Below are positions 36,001-43,754 of a DNA stretch of 64,000 bases, piece by piece; the first letter of the stretch is position 1, and each line of letters starts with the position of its first letter. Origin of the DNA: Methanohalophilus halophilus (GTDB lineage: Archaea > Halobacteriota > Methanosarcinia > Methanosarcinales > Methanosarcinaceae); contig NZ_CP017921.1 in assembly GCF_001889405.1 (NCBI RefSeq), forward strand, positions 1,626,057 through 1,690,056, given 5' to 3'. The notes under the pieces were generated by a model. It did no database searches. It was not told the DNA's origin and saw only the letters and a list, made by a program, of their open reading frames with translations. Made by a program: the position numbers and the translations under genes.

Positions 36001-36819
36001 ACCTGCAACATGGGTACCATGACCATGGGTATCCGAGGCATCTTCATCTCCCCACGAGGAGATATTGATGATACGTCCCTCTATATCATCGTGCATTGAT
36101 TCATCGTTAATACCGGTGTCCAATCCAGTGTCTGAGATTCCTATTATCTGTCCTGATCCGGTAAGGCTATAGTTTTGGTGAATGGTTGTTACATTCATTA
36201 TTTTGGAGGCATTATTGTTTAAGATGACAGGAGGATGATGCTTTTCTATCCACTCAACATTTTCTAAAGCAGCAATAGAATCAATAAGTGAGGAATTAAT
36301 ATGTACTTGCAATAATCTGGAATTGCCGGATTGCACAATTCCTCCCATTTTTTTGATATTTTTCGTTGTATACAGGGCCTTATCATTTCTGTAAAATTTG
36401 ATATTGAGTGTGATATTTCCCTTTATTTTCCTTATTCCGGGTTCAATTTTATATCCAGGCTTTATTTCACCCATCCATTTGAAATAGGGAAGTGCCTTTA
36501 TGTGACTGGCTTTTGTATCATTAAGATAGAGAACATAAGCATTTTCAGGGATATAACCATAAATGCGACTGATGTTTTGGATTTCCTCTTGCCATTTTGG
36601 TTGGATTATTCCCTTAAATTGCACTATAAAATATCCTTTTTCGAAAGGAGCGACTGATTGGGTATGGAAAGTAGAACCTGCTTCATCTGTATTTATATGG
36701 GAATTCTTGAGCAATATCCAGTCACTATGATTCTGCATTTGCTCTGGATTTTGATCTGCACTACCCAATGGAATCAATAAAATGATGATACTTACTAAAA
36801 GCAATAATCGAAAATGCAT
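33034..36819 (-). CDS. Large secreted subtilisin-like (S8) protease
   Basis: The 1261-residue extracellular protein has a signal peptide (about 1-20, ending PLGSA) and a propeptide-like region to about 205. The S8 catalytic domain carries D230, H267 (HGHGTHVAG), N366 (AAGNDG) and S461 (GGTSMATP). A jelly-roll/P-domain-like part follows, then an Fn3-like module, and three Ig-like modules of about 90-95 residues sharing NVTAYNGSMSSP-type strands. A Gly-rich linker leads to a region resembling the PGF-pre-PGF domain of archaeal surface proteins, and the protein ends with a membrane segment and RRKIE. It is probably a cell-surface protease. The last two Ig modules are nearly identical at the DNA level in places, suggesting recent internal duplication. 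Confidence 0.92.
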   Translation of the reverse strand: MHFRLLLLVSIIILLIPLGSADQNPEQMQNHSDWILLKNSHINTDEAGSTFHTQSVAPFEKGYFIVQFKGIIQPKWQEEIQNISRIYGYIPENAYVLYLNDTKASHIKALPYFKWMGEIKPGYKIEPGIRKIKGNITLNIKFYRNDKALYTTKNIKKMGGIVQSGNSRLLQVHINSSLIDSIAALENVEWIEKHHPPVILNNNASKIMNVTTIHQNYSLTGSGQIIGISDTGLDTGINDESMHDDIEGRIINISSWGDEDASDTHGHGTHVAGSALGNGFLSGGKYSGTAPAAKLVFQAIGDENGNLTGLSTSEDLFELLSFAYTKDARIHSNSWGSEENSYTSYSQVADEFMWNHSDMLVLFAAGNDGENGNYTVGSPATAKNILAIGATENLRPEKGDLGDDPDEIASFSSRGPTADGRIKPDLVAAGTWIISTRSSKTNNDSIFWEPLNDSYAYMGGTSMATPLAAGTVALVRQYYMENLSINPTAALLKATLINGADDLGYNRTTQGWGRINLTASLFPPAPAEVTYYDNISLNTGETWQTEKYVKSNQTPFKATLVWTDHPGAIGADQALVNDLDLTIMNSNGTVLYGNGGEGADRINNVEQVLIESPEKGTYRVCVNGTSVNQGPQAFSLVFSAIIDSTAPTSVSNLNETADGVTWINWTWTNPDDTDFNHTMIYLDGELKENVSNEFYNATGLYPNTTYEIATQTVDVNGNINTTWQNDTATTKEDTLLPVVYSASLNNYTPAIDETVTLNVNATDAESGIGNVTAFTDGTAPSIPLDYNTTSGNYTATFNAEYGQHSVNISVTDNASNTHWDNSTSYEGKDVTTPIIASVILDNYILDIGEDIALKVNVSDNIGIMNVTAYNGSMSSPVELTSNDNGNYTGILISKTGLNTVNVSATDNSGNTGWYNDTFYIAGDDEKPVINNISIDAPTPFVDDPVIIKVNTSDNIGIMNVTAYNGSMSSPIELTLDTGDNYTGTLIANSGTNTVNISATDASGNTAWNNSTIYDAQDKPSDSNDEKGSSGGGGGSATGEDYSNIKYKDFSIRSVKAEIPTIYNFEEKGNLVGNIDLISSRNSGQVKLIIEILKNTSTLANKAPIDTVYMNFNIWVGSSGFENHIRNSSVTFKVEKEWITQENIDIENIHLEVFEDGQWIALPTEYIDQAGNYVHFKTATDKYLNSPFVIAGSKKILKSNTKNENVIAETNNLNTQKTDTNESVNNVSGKAEKNALGPEKIMDKMLPAWILIIAFIVRRKIE

Positions 36820-36875
36820 GCGACACGTTCTATATTTTCAATATTATTTATTTGTTTGTTATTTTGATTGCTATT

Positions 36876-37298
36876 CTACCATACAAATGCGCATCCAATA
36901 TGAGCAATTCCTGCATCATAATGTATTCCCTCATATTCGCAGAAGCCAAATTTTTTGTAAAACCCCATCGCCCGAATCCGGGAACTTAAGTGCATCTCAA
37001 TTGCACCTTCATGTTTTCCTTTCTTGATCAATTCTTTCATTACCAATCTCCCAAATCCCCGGTCTCTGGAATTGGAAATCACACATACCCTGCCTATGTA
37101 AAACATATCATTTTTTTTAAACAACCTGCCGATTGCAATTGGTTTATTTTTATCAAAAATCGTTATGTGTGTGGCGATTGGATCAATTTCAAGTTCTTCA
37201 GGGATGTCCTGCTCGCCGATGAATACCTCTTTGCGTACCTGATAAACTTCATCAAAACCATCAAGGCCTTCTGTCCAGCGTATTTTGACCAATTCCAT
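36876..37298 (-). CDS. GNAT-family N-acetyltransferase
   Basis: The 140-residue GNAT domain resembles the ElaA/YjcF group. VYQVRKEVFIGEQDIPEELEID comes first, IAIGRLF in the core, and the acetyl-CoA loop reads SRDRGFGRLVMKELI. The closing AMGFYKKFGFCEYEG strand-helix is typical. The acceptor is unknown; small metabolites are more likely than ribosomal proteins. Its ATG lies five bases after the stop of a tiny membrane ORF, with GGAGA in front, and it may be the last gene of the long minus-strand run starting at 43405. Confidence 0.88.
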   Translation of the reverse strand: MELVKIRWTEGLDGFDEVYQVRKEVFIGEQDIPEELEIDPIATHITIFDKNKPIAIGRLFKKNDMFYIGRVCVISNSRDRGFGRLVMKELIKKGKHEGAIEMHLSSRIRAMGFYKKFGFCEYEGIHYDAGIAHIGCAFVW

Positions 37299-37303
37299 TC
37301 TCC

Positions 37304-37498
37304 TTACGTATGCTTTATTTGAAGGTAAACCAGAACTATGATTGCTGCAACCAAACCTGCAGGTATTCCCAGAAGAAGAGAAAAATAAACCGTATCTGCA
37401 AAAAATTCAGTTATCGTGATCCCAATTGTCAAAAATACCAGAAGGGATGTGAGAATATTTCTGATTATTTTGATTGGATAATTGAAACCAATTGCTCC
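37304..37498 (-). CDS. Tiny membrane ORF with no standard start
   Basis: After the TGA of the upstream membrane protein, the same reading frame stays open for 64 codons to a TAA at 37304. It encodes a basic IGFNYPIKIIRN lead and two strongly hydrophobic segments (LLVFLTIGITI and LLLGIPAGLVAAIIVLVYL), ending QIKHT. There is no ATG or GTG. ATT at about 37492, two bases after GAGGAG, or an internal TTG are the only starts, or it is a read-through or degraded C-terminal extension. The hydrophobic pattern and its fit between two genes argue that it is, or was, coding. Confidence 0.45.
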   Translation of the reverse strand, partial: GAIGFNYPIKIIRNILTSLLVFLTIGITITEFFADTVYFSLLLGIPAGLVAAIIVLVYLQIKHT

Positions 37499-38311
37499 TC
37501 ATTTTATTTTTTGTATTATATAATATACAGTTGATCCACCAATTGCTGTCCATAGGGGAAAAATTGAAATAAATGAATTTAGCCCTCCAAATAATGTCAG
37601 CAAGCCAGCTAAAAGCGCAATCATACGGGTGGCAATTATTCTTTCTTTTGACAATGGTTTTGATTTTACATCAGATAAAGTCCGGGGAATTCCAGTGTTT
37701 ATAATCTTTACAATGGAAAACACAATTAATAGCAGTAAAATAAAAATCTGGTATTGTGATGGAAAAAGGATTTCGATATTACTTCTGTAAAGTACAAAAA
37801 GGCTGATAATAAGGCAAATAAAAGCAAAAATGAAATGTCTTTTTATGGGTTCATTTAGTCTGGTATCCATAAAAAAAGCAAAACTCATCAACAACCCTTG
37901 TATCCAGTTTCCTGTATATATTAGGTATGTGCCTGTAAGAAGGATCAGTATACTGTCAAACAGCGTAGGTATTATTCCAGAGATCCGGTTTGTAATTCTA
38001 AAAAGGAATAAGAGCAATACAAGGGGTAATATAAATGGACTCTCTAGAAATAGCAGGCAACAAACGCACAGGCCAGCAGCAATTAATGCTGCATGTGGGT
38101 TATCAGGATCAATCTCTTTTGTAATTGCCCAGGCAAAAAAGATAGAAAGAGCGGACCTACCAGCCCATATAATCGCTTCATTCAGACGTTCTCCTGAAAG
38201 AATCTGATATGAGATAGATGCAATAAATATCACAGTAGAAAGATAAATGATTATCCGGTTGTCCGGATAATCCATATCAATGGGTCGTGAAAGGGCTGAT
38301 CTAATTTCCAT
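37499..38311 (-). CDS. Polytopic membrane protein of unknown function
   Basis: The 270-residue protein has about seven or eight hydrophobic segments. A conserved-looking cytosolic or membrane-edge patch, WAITKEIDPDNPHAALIAA, lies after the second. I do not recognise a family. It starts eight bases after the stop of the 2-oxoacid oxidoreductase gene, which suggests co-transcription, but the start lacks a good ribosome site. A role in transport or lipid work is conceivable but not supported by any motif. Confidence 0.75.
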   Translation of the reverse strand: MEIRSALSRPIDMDYPDNRIIIYLSTVIFIASISYQILSGERLNEAIIWAGRSALSIFFAWAITKEIDPDNPHAALIAAGLCVCCLLFLESPFILPLVLLLFLFRITNRISGIIPTLFDSILILLTGTYLIYTGNWIQGLLMSFAFFMDTRLNEPIKRHFIFAFICLIISLFVLYRSNIEILFPSQYQIFILLLLIVFSIVKIINTGIPRTLSDVKSKPLSKERIIATRMIALLAGLLTLFGGLNSFISIFPLWTAIGGSTVYYIIQKIK

Positions 38312-38319
38312 GTGTGATA

Positions 38320-39744
38320 TCAGAGGTTCTCAGAAGCCCATTTTGCTCCTTCTTTCAATATTTGCTGGTTGAGAGGTATGAGTTTTTGCTTTGCTGCAAA
38401 AGTCTCCTCAATGGCTTCCATATAGTCCTCAACATCAAGACCTGTTACCCCAAGCTGCATCAATACACCTATTATTGCAGTATTGGCAGCCCTTTCAGAG
38501 CCTCCTTCCTTTGCAATTTGGGTGGCAGGTACCTTGATTGCCCTTACACCTTCAGGTGCCTCGAAGTCACCGACAGTGGCATCATAAAGGATAATTCCGC
38601 CCTGTTTGACATCAGAGGCAAATTTTTCCAGTGACGGCAGGTTCATGGCCACCAGGATATCCGATTCATACACTACAGGGGAGCCGATTTCCTCTCCTGA
38701 AATGACCACAGAACAATTTGAAGTACCTCCCCTCTGCTCCGGGCCATAGGAAGGATACCAGGAAGTGAATCTTTTGGCACGACATCCTGCACGGGCCAGT
38801 ATCAGGCCCATACTGAGTACTCCCTGGCCTCCAAACCCTGCAATCTTGGCAAGTATACGTGTAAATTCAGGATCCTCCACAGCGTCAGGGGATGCGGAAT
38901 CGTCGATCTTGTAAATATGATCGATATTTTCCTTTGAAAAGTTACTTTCCGGGCAGGGAAGTGGTTCTCTCTCTTCAGCCAGGTCCCTGAGGTTACCCAG
39001 CGGGAATTCCTTCTCCATTTCCTCATTAATGAATTTAGTACTCTGCTCGGCATTCTGTTTCAGGTTTGTCGGACAGGCAGCAAGTACTTCCACAAATGCA
39101 TAACCTCTGCCTTCCTTCTGGATCTCAAGAGCCCTTTTGACCGCCTTTCTTGCCTTGCGTATATGGGAGATGTCTGACACCGATACCCTCTCAATAAAGA
39201 CAGGCCCATCCAGGTTATTGAGAAGTTCACACATATGCAATGGGTATCCTGCAAACCTGGGATCCCTGCCTGTGGGACATGTCACTGTTTTTTCACCGAT
39301 GAGTGTGGTAGGTGCCATCTGGCCTCCGGTCATCCCGAAAACGGTATTGTTAACGAAGAAGACCGCCATCTTTTCTCCGCGGTTGGCAGCCTGGATTGTT
39401 TCATTCATGCCGATGGATGCCAGATCACCGTCACCCTGGTATGCAATGACAACTGCATCTCCTTCTGATCTCGATAGGCCTGTTCCTACTGCAGGTGCCC
39501 TTCCGTGGGCTACCTGGAGATTGCCACAATTGAAATAATAATAGGCAAAAACAGCACATCCCACAGGGCTGATCATAACTGAACGGTCCTGTATCTCAAG
39601 ATCGTCCATGGCTTCAGCAATAAGTTTATGGAGTATGCCATGCCCACAACCCGGGCAATAATGAGTGGCCGTCGGAGCGGCTCCACCCTTGCGTGTGAAT
39701 TCATCGTAGAGGGAATCCGGCTTCTTGATAACTTTTTCTTCCAT
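38320..39744 (-). CDS. 2-oxoacid:ferredoxin oxidoreductase, fused beta and gamma subunits
   Basis: The 474-residue protein joins two subunits. Residues 1-280 are the thiamine-diphosphate-binding beta chain ([14 protein letters not shown], then [12 protein letters not shown] and FFVNN forming the TPP/Mg site). Residues 290-474 are the gamma chain ([20 protein letters not shown]). Separate genes are usual, so this is a natural fusion. With the alpha chain and the ferredoxin it oxidises 2-oxoacids to acyl-CoA and CO2, or runs in reverse for biosynthesis. Whether it prefers 2-oxoglutarate (Kor) or branched-chain oxoacids (Vor) cannot be told from sequence; the acyl-CoA synthetase upstream in the operon favours the latter or related acids. 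Confidence 0.9.
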   Translation of the reverse strand: MEEKVIKKPDSLYDEFTRKGGAAPTATHYCPGCGHGILHKLIAEAMDDLEIQDRSVMISPVGCAVFAYYYFNCGNLQVAHGRAPAVGTGLSRSEGDAVVIAYQGDGDLASIGMNETIQAANRGEKMAVFFVNNTVFGMTGGQMAPTTLIGEKTVTCPTGRDPRFAGYPLHMCELLNNLDGPVFIERVSVSDISHIRKARKAVKRALEIQKEGRGYAFVEVLAACPTNLKQNAEQSTKFINEEMEKEFPLGNLRDLAEEREPLPCPESNFSKENIDHIYKIDDSASPDAVEDPEFTRILAKIAGFGGQGVLSMGLILARAGCRAKRFTSWYPSYGPEQRGGTSNCSVVISGEEIGSPVVYESDILVAMNLPSLEKFASDVKQGGIILYDATVGDFEAPEGVRAIKVPATQIAKEGGSERAANTAIIGVLMQLGVTGLDVEDYMEAIEETFAAKQKLIPLNQQILKEGAKWASENL

Positions 39745-39746
39745 TT

Positions 39747-40805
39747 TTATTCCTCCTTGCCTGCGACTTCCCTTAATTTACCCAGTACCTGATCCATTGT
39801 AATAAGATTGCCACCCATGCGGTTTACCAATTCCACAGGTTTCCTGCAGCCAGTTGCCAGTTTTATGTCATCCAGAAGTTGGCCGTTACTCATTTCCACT
39901 GAAATGAAACTGACATCCTTTCCGGCAAGTTCAGACAGTTCTTTTTCAGGGAACGGGAAAAGTGTAATTGGTCTGAAAAGTCCTGCCTTGATGCCTTCCT
40001 TGCGGGCAAGTTCAACAGCAGAACGACAGATCCGGCTGCTAATTCCATATGATACAAGGACGATCTCGGCATCATCCATCATGTATTCATCGACATCAAC
40101 TTCCTTTTCCTTTATTGTTTCGTACTTTTCCTGGAGTTTATAGTTAAAGTCTTCCAGTTCACCAAAGTCAAGGAAAATGGAAGTTACAAGGTTGTGGTAG
40201 GTTTTCTTATTACCACAAACAGCCCAGGAAGTATCAATTTCCGGTTTGACTGCTTTTTCAGGGAATTTCAGTGGTTCGACCATCTGCCCGAGTACACCAT
40301 CGGCCAATACTACTACAGGATTTCTGTATTTTGTAGACAGCTCAAAAGCCTTGATTGTCAAATCACACATTTCCTGGACTGAATTGGGTGCAACCACGAT
40401 GTTGCGATAATTCCCATGTCCGCCACCTTTTACTACCTGATTATAATCGCCCTGTTCCGGGCCGATATTTCCCAGGCCGGGGCCGGCTCTCATGATATCA
40501 ACAATTACACAGGGAAGCTGTGCACCTGCAAGATAGGATACACCTTCCTGTTTAAGGCTGATTCCCGGCCCTGAGGATGCCGTCATAACCCTGTGTCCTG
40601 CGGAGGCTGCTCCGAATACCATGTTTATTGCGGCTTCCTCTGATTCTGCCTGCACGAATTTCCGGCCGAGCTGGGGGAAGGTCCGTGATGCTTCATGAAG
40701 AATTTCGCTTGCAGGGGTTATTGGGTAACCAAAGTAGCAGTCACATCCTCCGTATAGTGCCCCTATTATCACTGCATCATTACCTTTTGTAAGTTGTGTG
40801 GCCAT
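39747..40805 (-). CDS. 2-oxoacid:ferredoxin oxidoreductase alpha subunit
   Basis: The 352-residue alpha chain starts [35 protein letters not shown], with the YPITP motif that positions the substrate and TPP aminopyrimidine. [13 protein letters not shown] and [11 protein letters not shown] follow. The C-terminal third is the transketolase-C-like domain ([11 protein letters not shown]). Two bases separate it from the beta-gamma gene and three from the ferredoxin gene, so one complex from one operon is certain in practice. Confidence 0.93.
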   Translation of the reverse strand: MATQLTKGNDAVIIGALYGGCDCYFGYPITPASEILHEASRTFPQLGRKFVQAESEEAAINMVFGAASAGHRVMTASSGPGISLKQEGVSYLAGAQLPCVIVDIMRAGPGLGNIGPEQGDYNQVVKGGGHGNYRNIVVAPNSVQEMCDLTIKAFELSTKYRNPVVVLADGVLGQMVEPLKFPEKAVKPEIDTSWAVCGNKKTYHNLVTSIFLDFGELEDFNYKLQEKYETIKEKEVDVDEYMMDDAEIVLVSYGISSRICRSAVELARKEGIKAGLFRPITLFPFPEKELSELAGKDVSFISVEMSNGQLLDDIKLATGCRKPVELVNRMGGNLITMDQVLGKLREVAGKEE

Positions 40806-40808
40806 ATC

Positions 40809-41048
40809 TTAACACCTCTTTTTAACAGGGATATGTATTTCTATTGCAAGAGGTTCCGGACATGTGTAATAACAATTAGCACAGCCGGTACACCCTTTAC
40901 CTTTATACTGGGCATAATGGTAACCTCTTCTGTTGAGTTCATCACTCATTTCCAGCACGTTTTTTGGACAAGCAGTAATGCACCTTGTACAGCCTTTGCA
41001 TTCAATAATATTGATTAAGGGATATGGTTCTTTTTTTTCTTCCTTCAT
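40809..41048 (-). CDS. 2[4Fe-4S] ferredoxin subunit of the 2-oxoacid oxidoreductase
   Basis: The 79-residue protein has two CxxCxxCxxxC clusters, [12 protein letters not shown] and [12 protein letters not shown], which carry electrons from the TPP centre to free ferredoxin. It is the delta (KorD/VorD-like) subunit. It is first of the three oxidoreductase genes and follows the acyl-CoA synthetase by 60 bp. Confidence 0.92.
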   Translation of the reverse strand: MKEEKKEPYPLINIIECKGCTRCITACPKNVLEMSDELNRRGYHYAQYKGKGCTGCANCYYTCPEPLAIEIHIPVKKRC

Positions 41049-41108
41049 AAAAACAACTCATGGTGCCTTTTTATTATCTGAAAAATAGAAAGGAAAAGGA
41101 AATATAAA

Positions 41109-42788
41109 TTAGTTGTCTCCCTTTTCGTCGTCGTGTTGTCTGATTTCTACCCTGCGAATCTTGCCACTTATGGTCTTGGGAAGTTCAGGTACAAATTCCA
41201 CGATTCTCGGATACTTGTAGGGTGCGGTAACTTTCTTTACATGATCCTGCAACTCTTTCTTGAGTTGCTCACTTGCTTCATAGTCTTTAGTAAGTACAAT
41301 GGTGGCTTTTACAACCTGCCCACGTACAGGATGAGGGGATGCAGTGATTGCACATTCAAGGACTGCAGGATGCTGCATAAGTGCACTTTCAACTTCAAAC
41401 GGTCCTATTTTGTAACCGGAACTCTTGATGATATCATCGGCTCGTCCTACAAACCACATATATCCATCTTCATCTTTCCATGCCATGTCACCGGTATGGT
41501 AATAACCGTCACGCCATGCGGCCTCTGTCTTTTCAGGATCTGCACGATAACCTGCAAACAAACCTGTGGGCCTGTTTTGTGATGTATCGATTACAATTTC
41601 TCCTTCTTCTCCGACATCTGCAAGTTTTCCGTCAGGACGCATCAAATGGATATTATAGATGGGTGAGGGCTTTCCCATAGAGCCGGGTTTTGGTTCCAGC
41701 CATGGATAAGTTGCAATGGCTACAACAGTTTCTGTCTGCCCGAATCCTTCCATTAGTTTGAGATCGGTATATTCCAGGAATTTTTCATACACCTCGGGAT
41801 TCAGCGGCTCTCCTGCAACCACACAGTAATTGAGACTGCTAAAATCATACTGGCTCATGTCTTCCTTTATCAGGAAGCGATATACTGTAGGCGGTGCACA
41901 GAATGTTGTAACACCATAATGGCTGGCTTTTTCCAGCATATTTTTGGCATCGAATCGTTCATAATCATAAGCAAAGACAGCTGAGCCGCAAATCCATTGA
42001 CCGTAGATTTTGCCCCAGGCACATTTAGCCCAGCCGGAATCTGCTACTGTAAGATGCAGACCATTGTCCATTACATTCTGCCAGTAGCCGGCTGTGAGTA
42101 TATGAGCAAGGGGATATGTAAAATCATGTTGTACCATTTTTGGGAAACCAGTTGTGCCGGATGAGAAATACATCAGGGATATGTCTTTGTTCTGTGTTGC
42201 TTGCCCCCCTTTTGGACGTACAAATTTGGCGGGTGATTTTTCCAGTTCTTCTGTAAAGTTAATCCAGCCGGGACGATTGTGGTTAATTACAAATTTGTGC
42301 TTAAGCACATTTTTGAAATCCTTGTGTGCCTCATCTATGTAATCCAAAAGCCCCTCATCAGCATCACTGACGACCATTTGTATGTCTGCTCTTTCAATGC
42401 GGTACTTGAGATCCCTGGTTGTTAACATGTGGGTGCCGGGAAGAGCGATGGCACCAATTCTGTGCAATCCTAATATACATATCCAGAATTCATATCTTCC
42501 CTTTAAGGTAAGTTTTACCACATCACCCTTTTTTATTCCATATTCACTGAAAAGGTTGGCAGCTTTTTCACTGTAATATTTCAGATCAGCAAAAGTGAAT
42601 ATATTTTCTTCGCCGTCATCGTTACACCAGACAAGAGCCTTTTTTTCAGGCTGTTCCTTGGCGTACAGGTCAACAACATCATATACGAAATTAAAATTTT
42701 CAGGGATGTTGATCTTGAAATTAGTGTAAAAGTCATCGTATGATTCAAAATCTGTTTTTGCCAGGAAATTATTTATAAGTGAGGTCAT
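41109..42788 (-). CDS. Acyl-CoA synthetase (MacS-like, AMP-forming)
   Basis: The 559-residue ANL-superfamily enzyme activates a carboxylic acid with ATP to an acyl-adenylate and then acyl-CoA. Motifs: [15 protein letters not shown] (P-loop), [17 protein letters not shown] and the C-terminal lysine in TISGKIRR. It resembles the Methanosarcina medium-chain acyl-CoA synthetase that prefers 2-methylbutyrate-like acids rather than acetate; the assignment to that substrate is from family knowledge. Followed by a 2-oxoacid:ferredoxin oxidoreductase, it would feed acyl-CoA for reductive carboxylation to 2-oxoacids, precursors of branched-chain amino acids. Confidence 0.9.
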   Translation of the reverse strand: MTSLINNFLAKTDFESYDDFYTNFKINIPENFNFVYDVVDLYAKEQPEKKALVWCNDDGEENIFTFADLKYYSEKAANLFSEYGIKKGDVVKLTLKGRYEFWICILGLHRIGAIALPGTHMLTTRDLKYRIERADIQMVVSDADEGLLDYIDEAHKDFKNVLKHKFVINHNRPGWINFTEELEKSPAKFVRPKGGQATQNKDISLMYFSSGTTGFPKMVQHDFTYPLAHILTAGYWQNVMDNGLHLTVADSGWAKCAWGKIYGQWICGSAVFAYDYERFDAKNMLEKASHYGVTTFCAPPTVYRFLIKEDMSQYDFSSLNYCVVAGEPLNPEVYEKFLEYTDLKLMEGFGQTETVVAIATYPWLEPKPGSMGKPSPIYNIHLMRPDGKLADVGEEGEIVIDTSQNRPTGLFAGYRADPEKTEAAWRDGYYHTGDMAWKDEDGYMWFVGRADDIIKSSGYKIGPFEVESALMQHPAVLECAITASPHPVRGQVVKATIVLTKDYEASEQLKKELQDHVKKVTAPYKYPRIVEFVPELPKTISGKIRRVEIRQHDDEKGDN

Positions 42789-42817
42789 TCTTGCACCCGT
42801 TTTGTTTATTTTGGAAT

Positions 42818-43405
42818 TTAGAAGATTATTGCAAGGAATTTTGCAGCTTTGTCTCCGACTGCCTGCATTGAATGGTTGTAATTTGAATCGAAGTATATTG
42901 AGTCACCTTCGTTGATAATTATTTCATTATTATGGATGATAACTTTCAGGGACCCTTCAAGTACATAATCAAATTCCTGTCCGGGATGGGAATTGGGAGT
43001 GGAATCCTGGTTGGATTGGGGTTCAACGGTAACTACGAATGGTTCTGCCTTTTTGTGAATGAAATTCGGAGCCAGTCCTTCGTACTGGTACTGTTTTCTT
43101 CTTTCTACACTTACTCCTTCATCCTTACGGGTAATGGTGAAAATATGCATCCTCGGATCTTCACCGGTAAGCAGCACCGTCATATCAACTTCGAGCAATT
43201 GTGCAATCTCAAAGAGGATACTGGCAGGGATGTCAAGTTCCCCTGATTCGTATTTTTTATATTCTTCTAATGCGATATCAAGGGAGGAGGCTATTTCCTC
43301 TGCACTTATACCGGATAACCCACGCAATTCTTTGACACGTGATGGAATTTCTTTTATTTTTTCCTGCATTTTGAGCCTACCATTTAAACTGTCATATTTA
43401 TTCAT
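42818..43405 (-). CDS. XRE-type HTH plus cupin transcriptional regulator
   Basis: The 195-residue protein has an N-terminal helix-turn-helix ([22 protein letters not shown]...[20 protein letters not shown]) and a C-terminal cupin domain ([19 protein letters not shown]...[13 protein letters not shown]). This is the architecture of small-molecule-responsive repressors. It is the first gene of the run that continues with the acyl-CoA synthetase 29 bp later, so autoregulation and control of that operon by an acid or acyl-CoA are likely. The start could also be the ATG at 43369. A TATA stretch (ATATATTTAAA) lies near 43440-43455. Confidence 0.9.
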   Translation of the reverse strand: MNKYDSLNGRLKMQEKIKEIPSRVKELRGLSGISAEEIASSLDIALEEYKKYESGELDIPASILFEIAQLLEVDMTVLLTGEDPRMHIFTITRKDEGVSVERRKQYQYEGLAPNFIHKKAEPFVVTVEPQSNQDSTPNSHPGQEFDYVLEGSLKVIIHNNEIIINEGDSIYFDSNYNHSMQAVGDKAAKFLAIIF

Positions 43406-43542
43406 GATTTAAGTTTTAATCATTTTAACAACAATATTTTAAATATATTTGTGAATTATGAAAACGTGAATCATGCTAACAAGGAACAGTAAAAATATTG
43501 TATTTCATATCAAAATACAACAAACTAAAAAATAAATATGAA

Positions 43543-43752
43543 TCATCTATCAACCAGCATCGGCCATATGAGCAGGAAAATAATAAAACTTAATAGAAAT
43601 ACAAAAATCGACCCTGCAACAATATCAACATCTGCAAATTTGTCCGGATTTCCATTATTGATTGAGATGGCAACTCCTGCAAAAAGTGCTGTTGTAATCA
43701 TGGAACTTGCAAGAGCCAGGATTCTGTTTTTATTCTGTTTTTTCTTATCCAT
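43543..43752 (-). CDS. Small two-TM membrane protein in the copper operon
   Basis: The 69-residue protein has a basic N-terminus (MDKKKQNKNR) and two membrane segments (about 12-30 and 45-66). It starts two bases after the copA stop, which points to co-expression with copZ and copA. No metal-binding Cys, His or Met motif is obvious. It may support the ATPase, but this is inference from position alone. Confidence 0.65.
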   Translation of the reverse strand: MDKKKQNKNRILALASSMITTALFAGVAISINNGNPDKFADVDIVAGSIFVFLLSFIIFLLIWPMLVDR

Positions 43753-43754
43753 AA

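Noticed and set aside
37310-37534. Plus-strand 74-codon frame between GNAT and the membrane protein
   Set aside because: Its Cys/Tyr/Lys-rich product looks random, while the minus strand encodes hydrophobic segments in the direction of the neighbouring genes.
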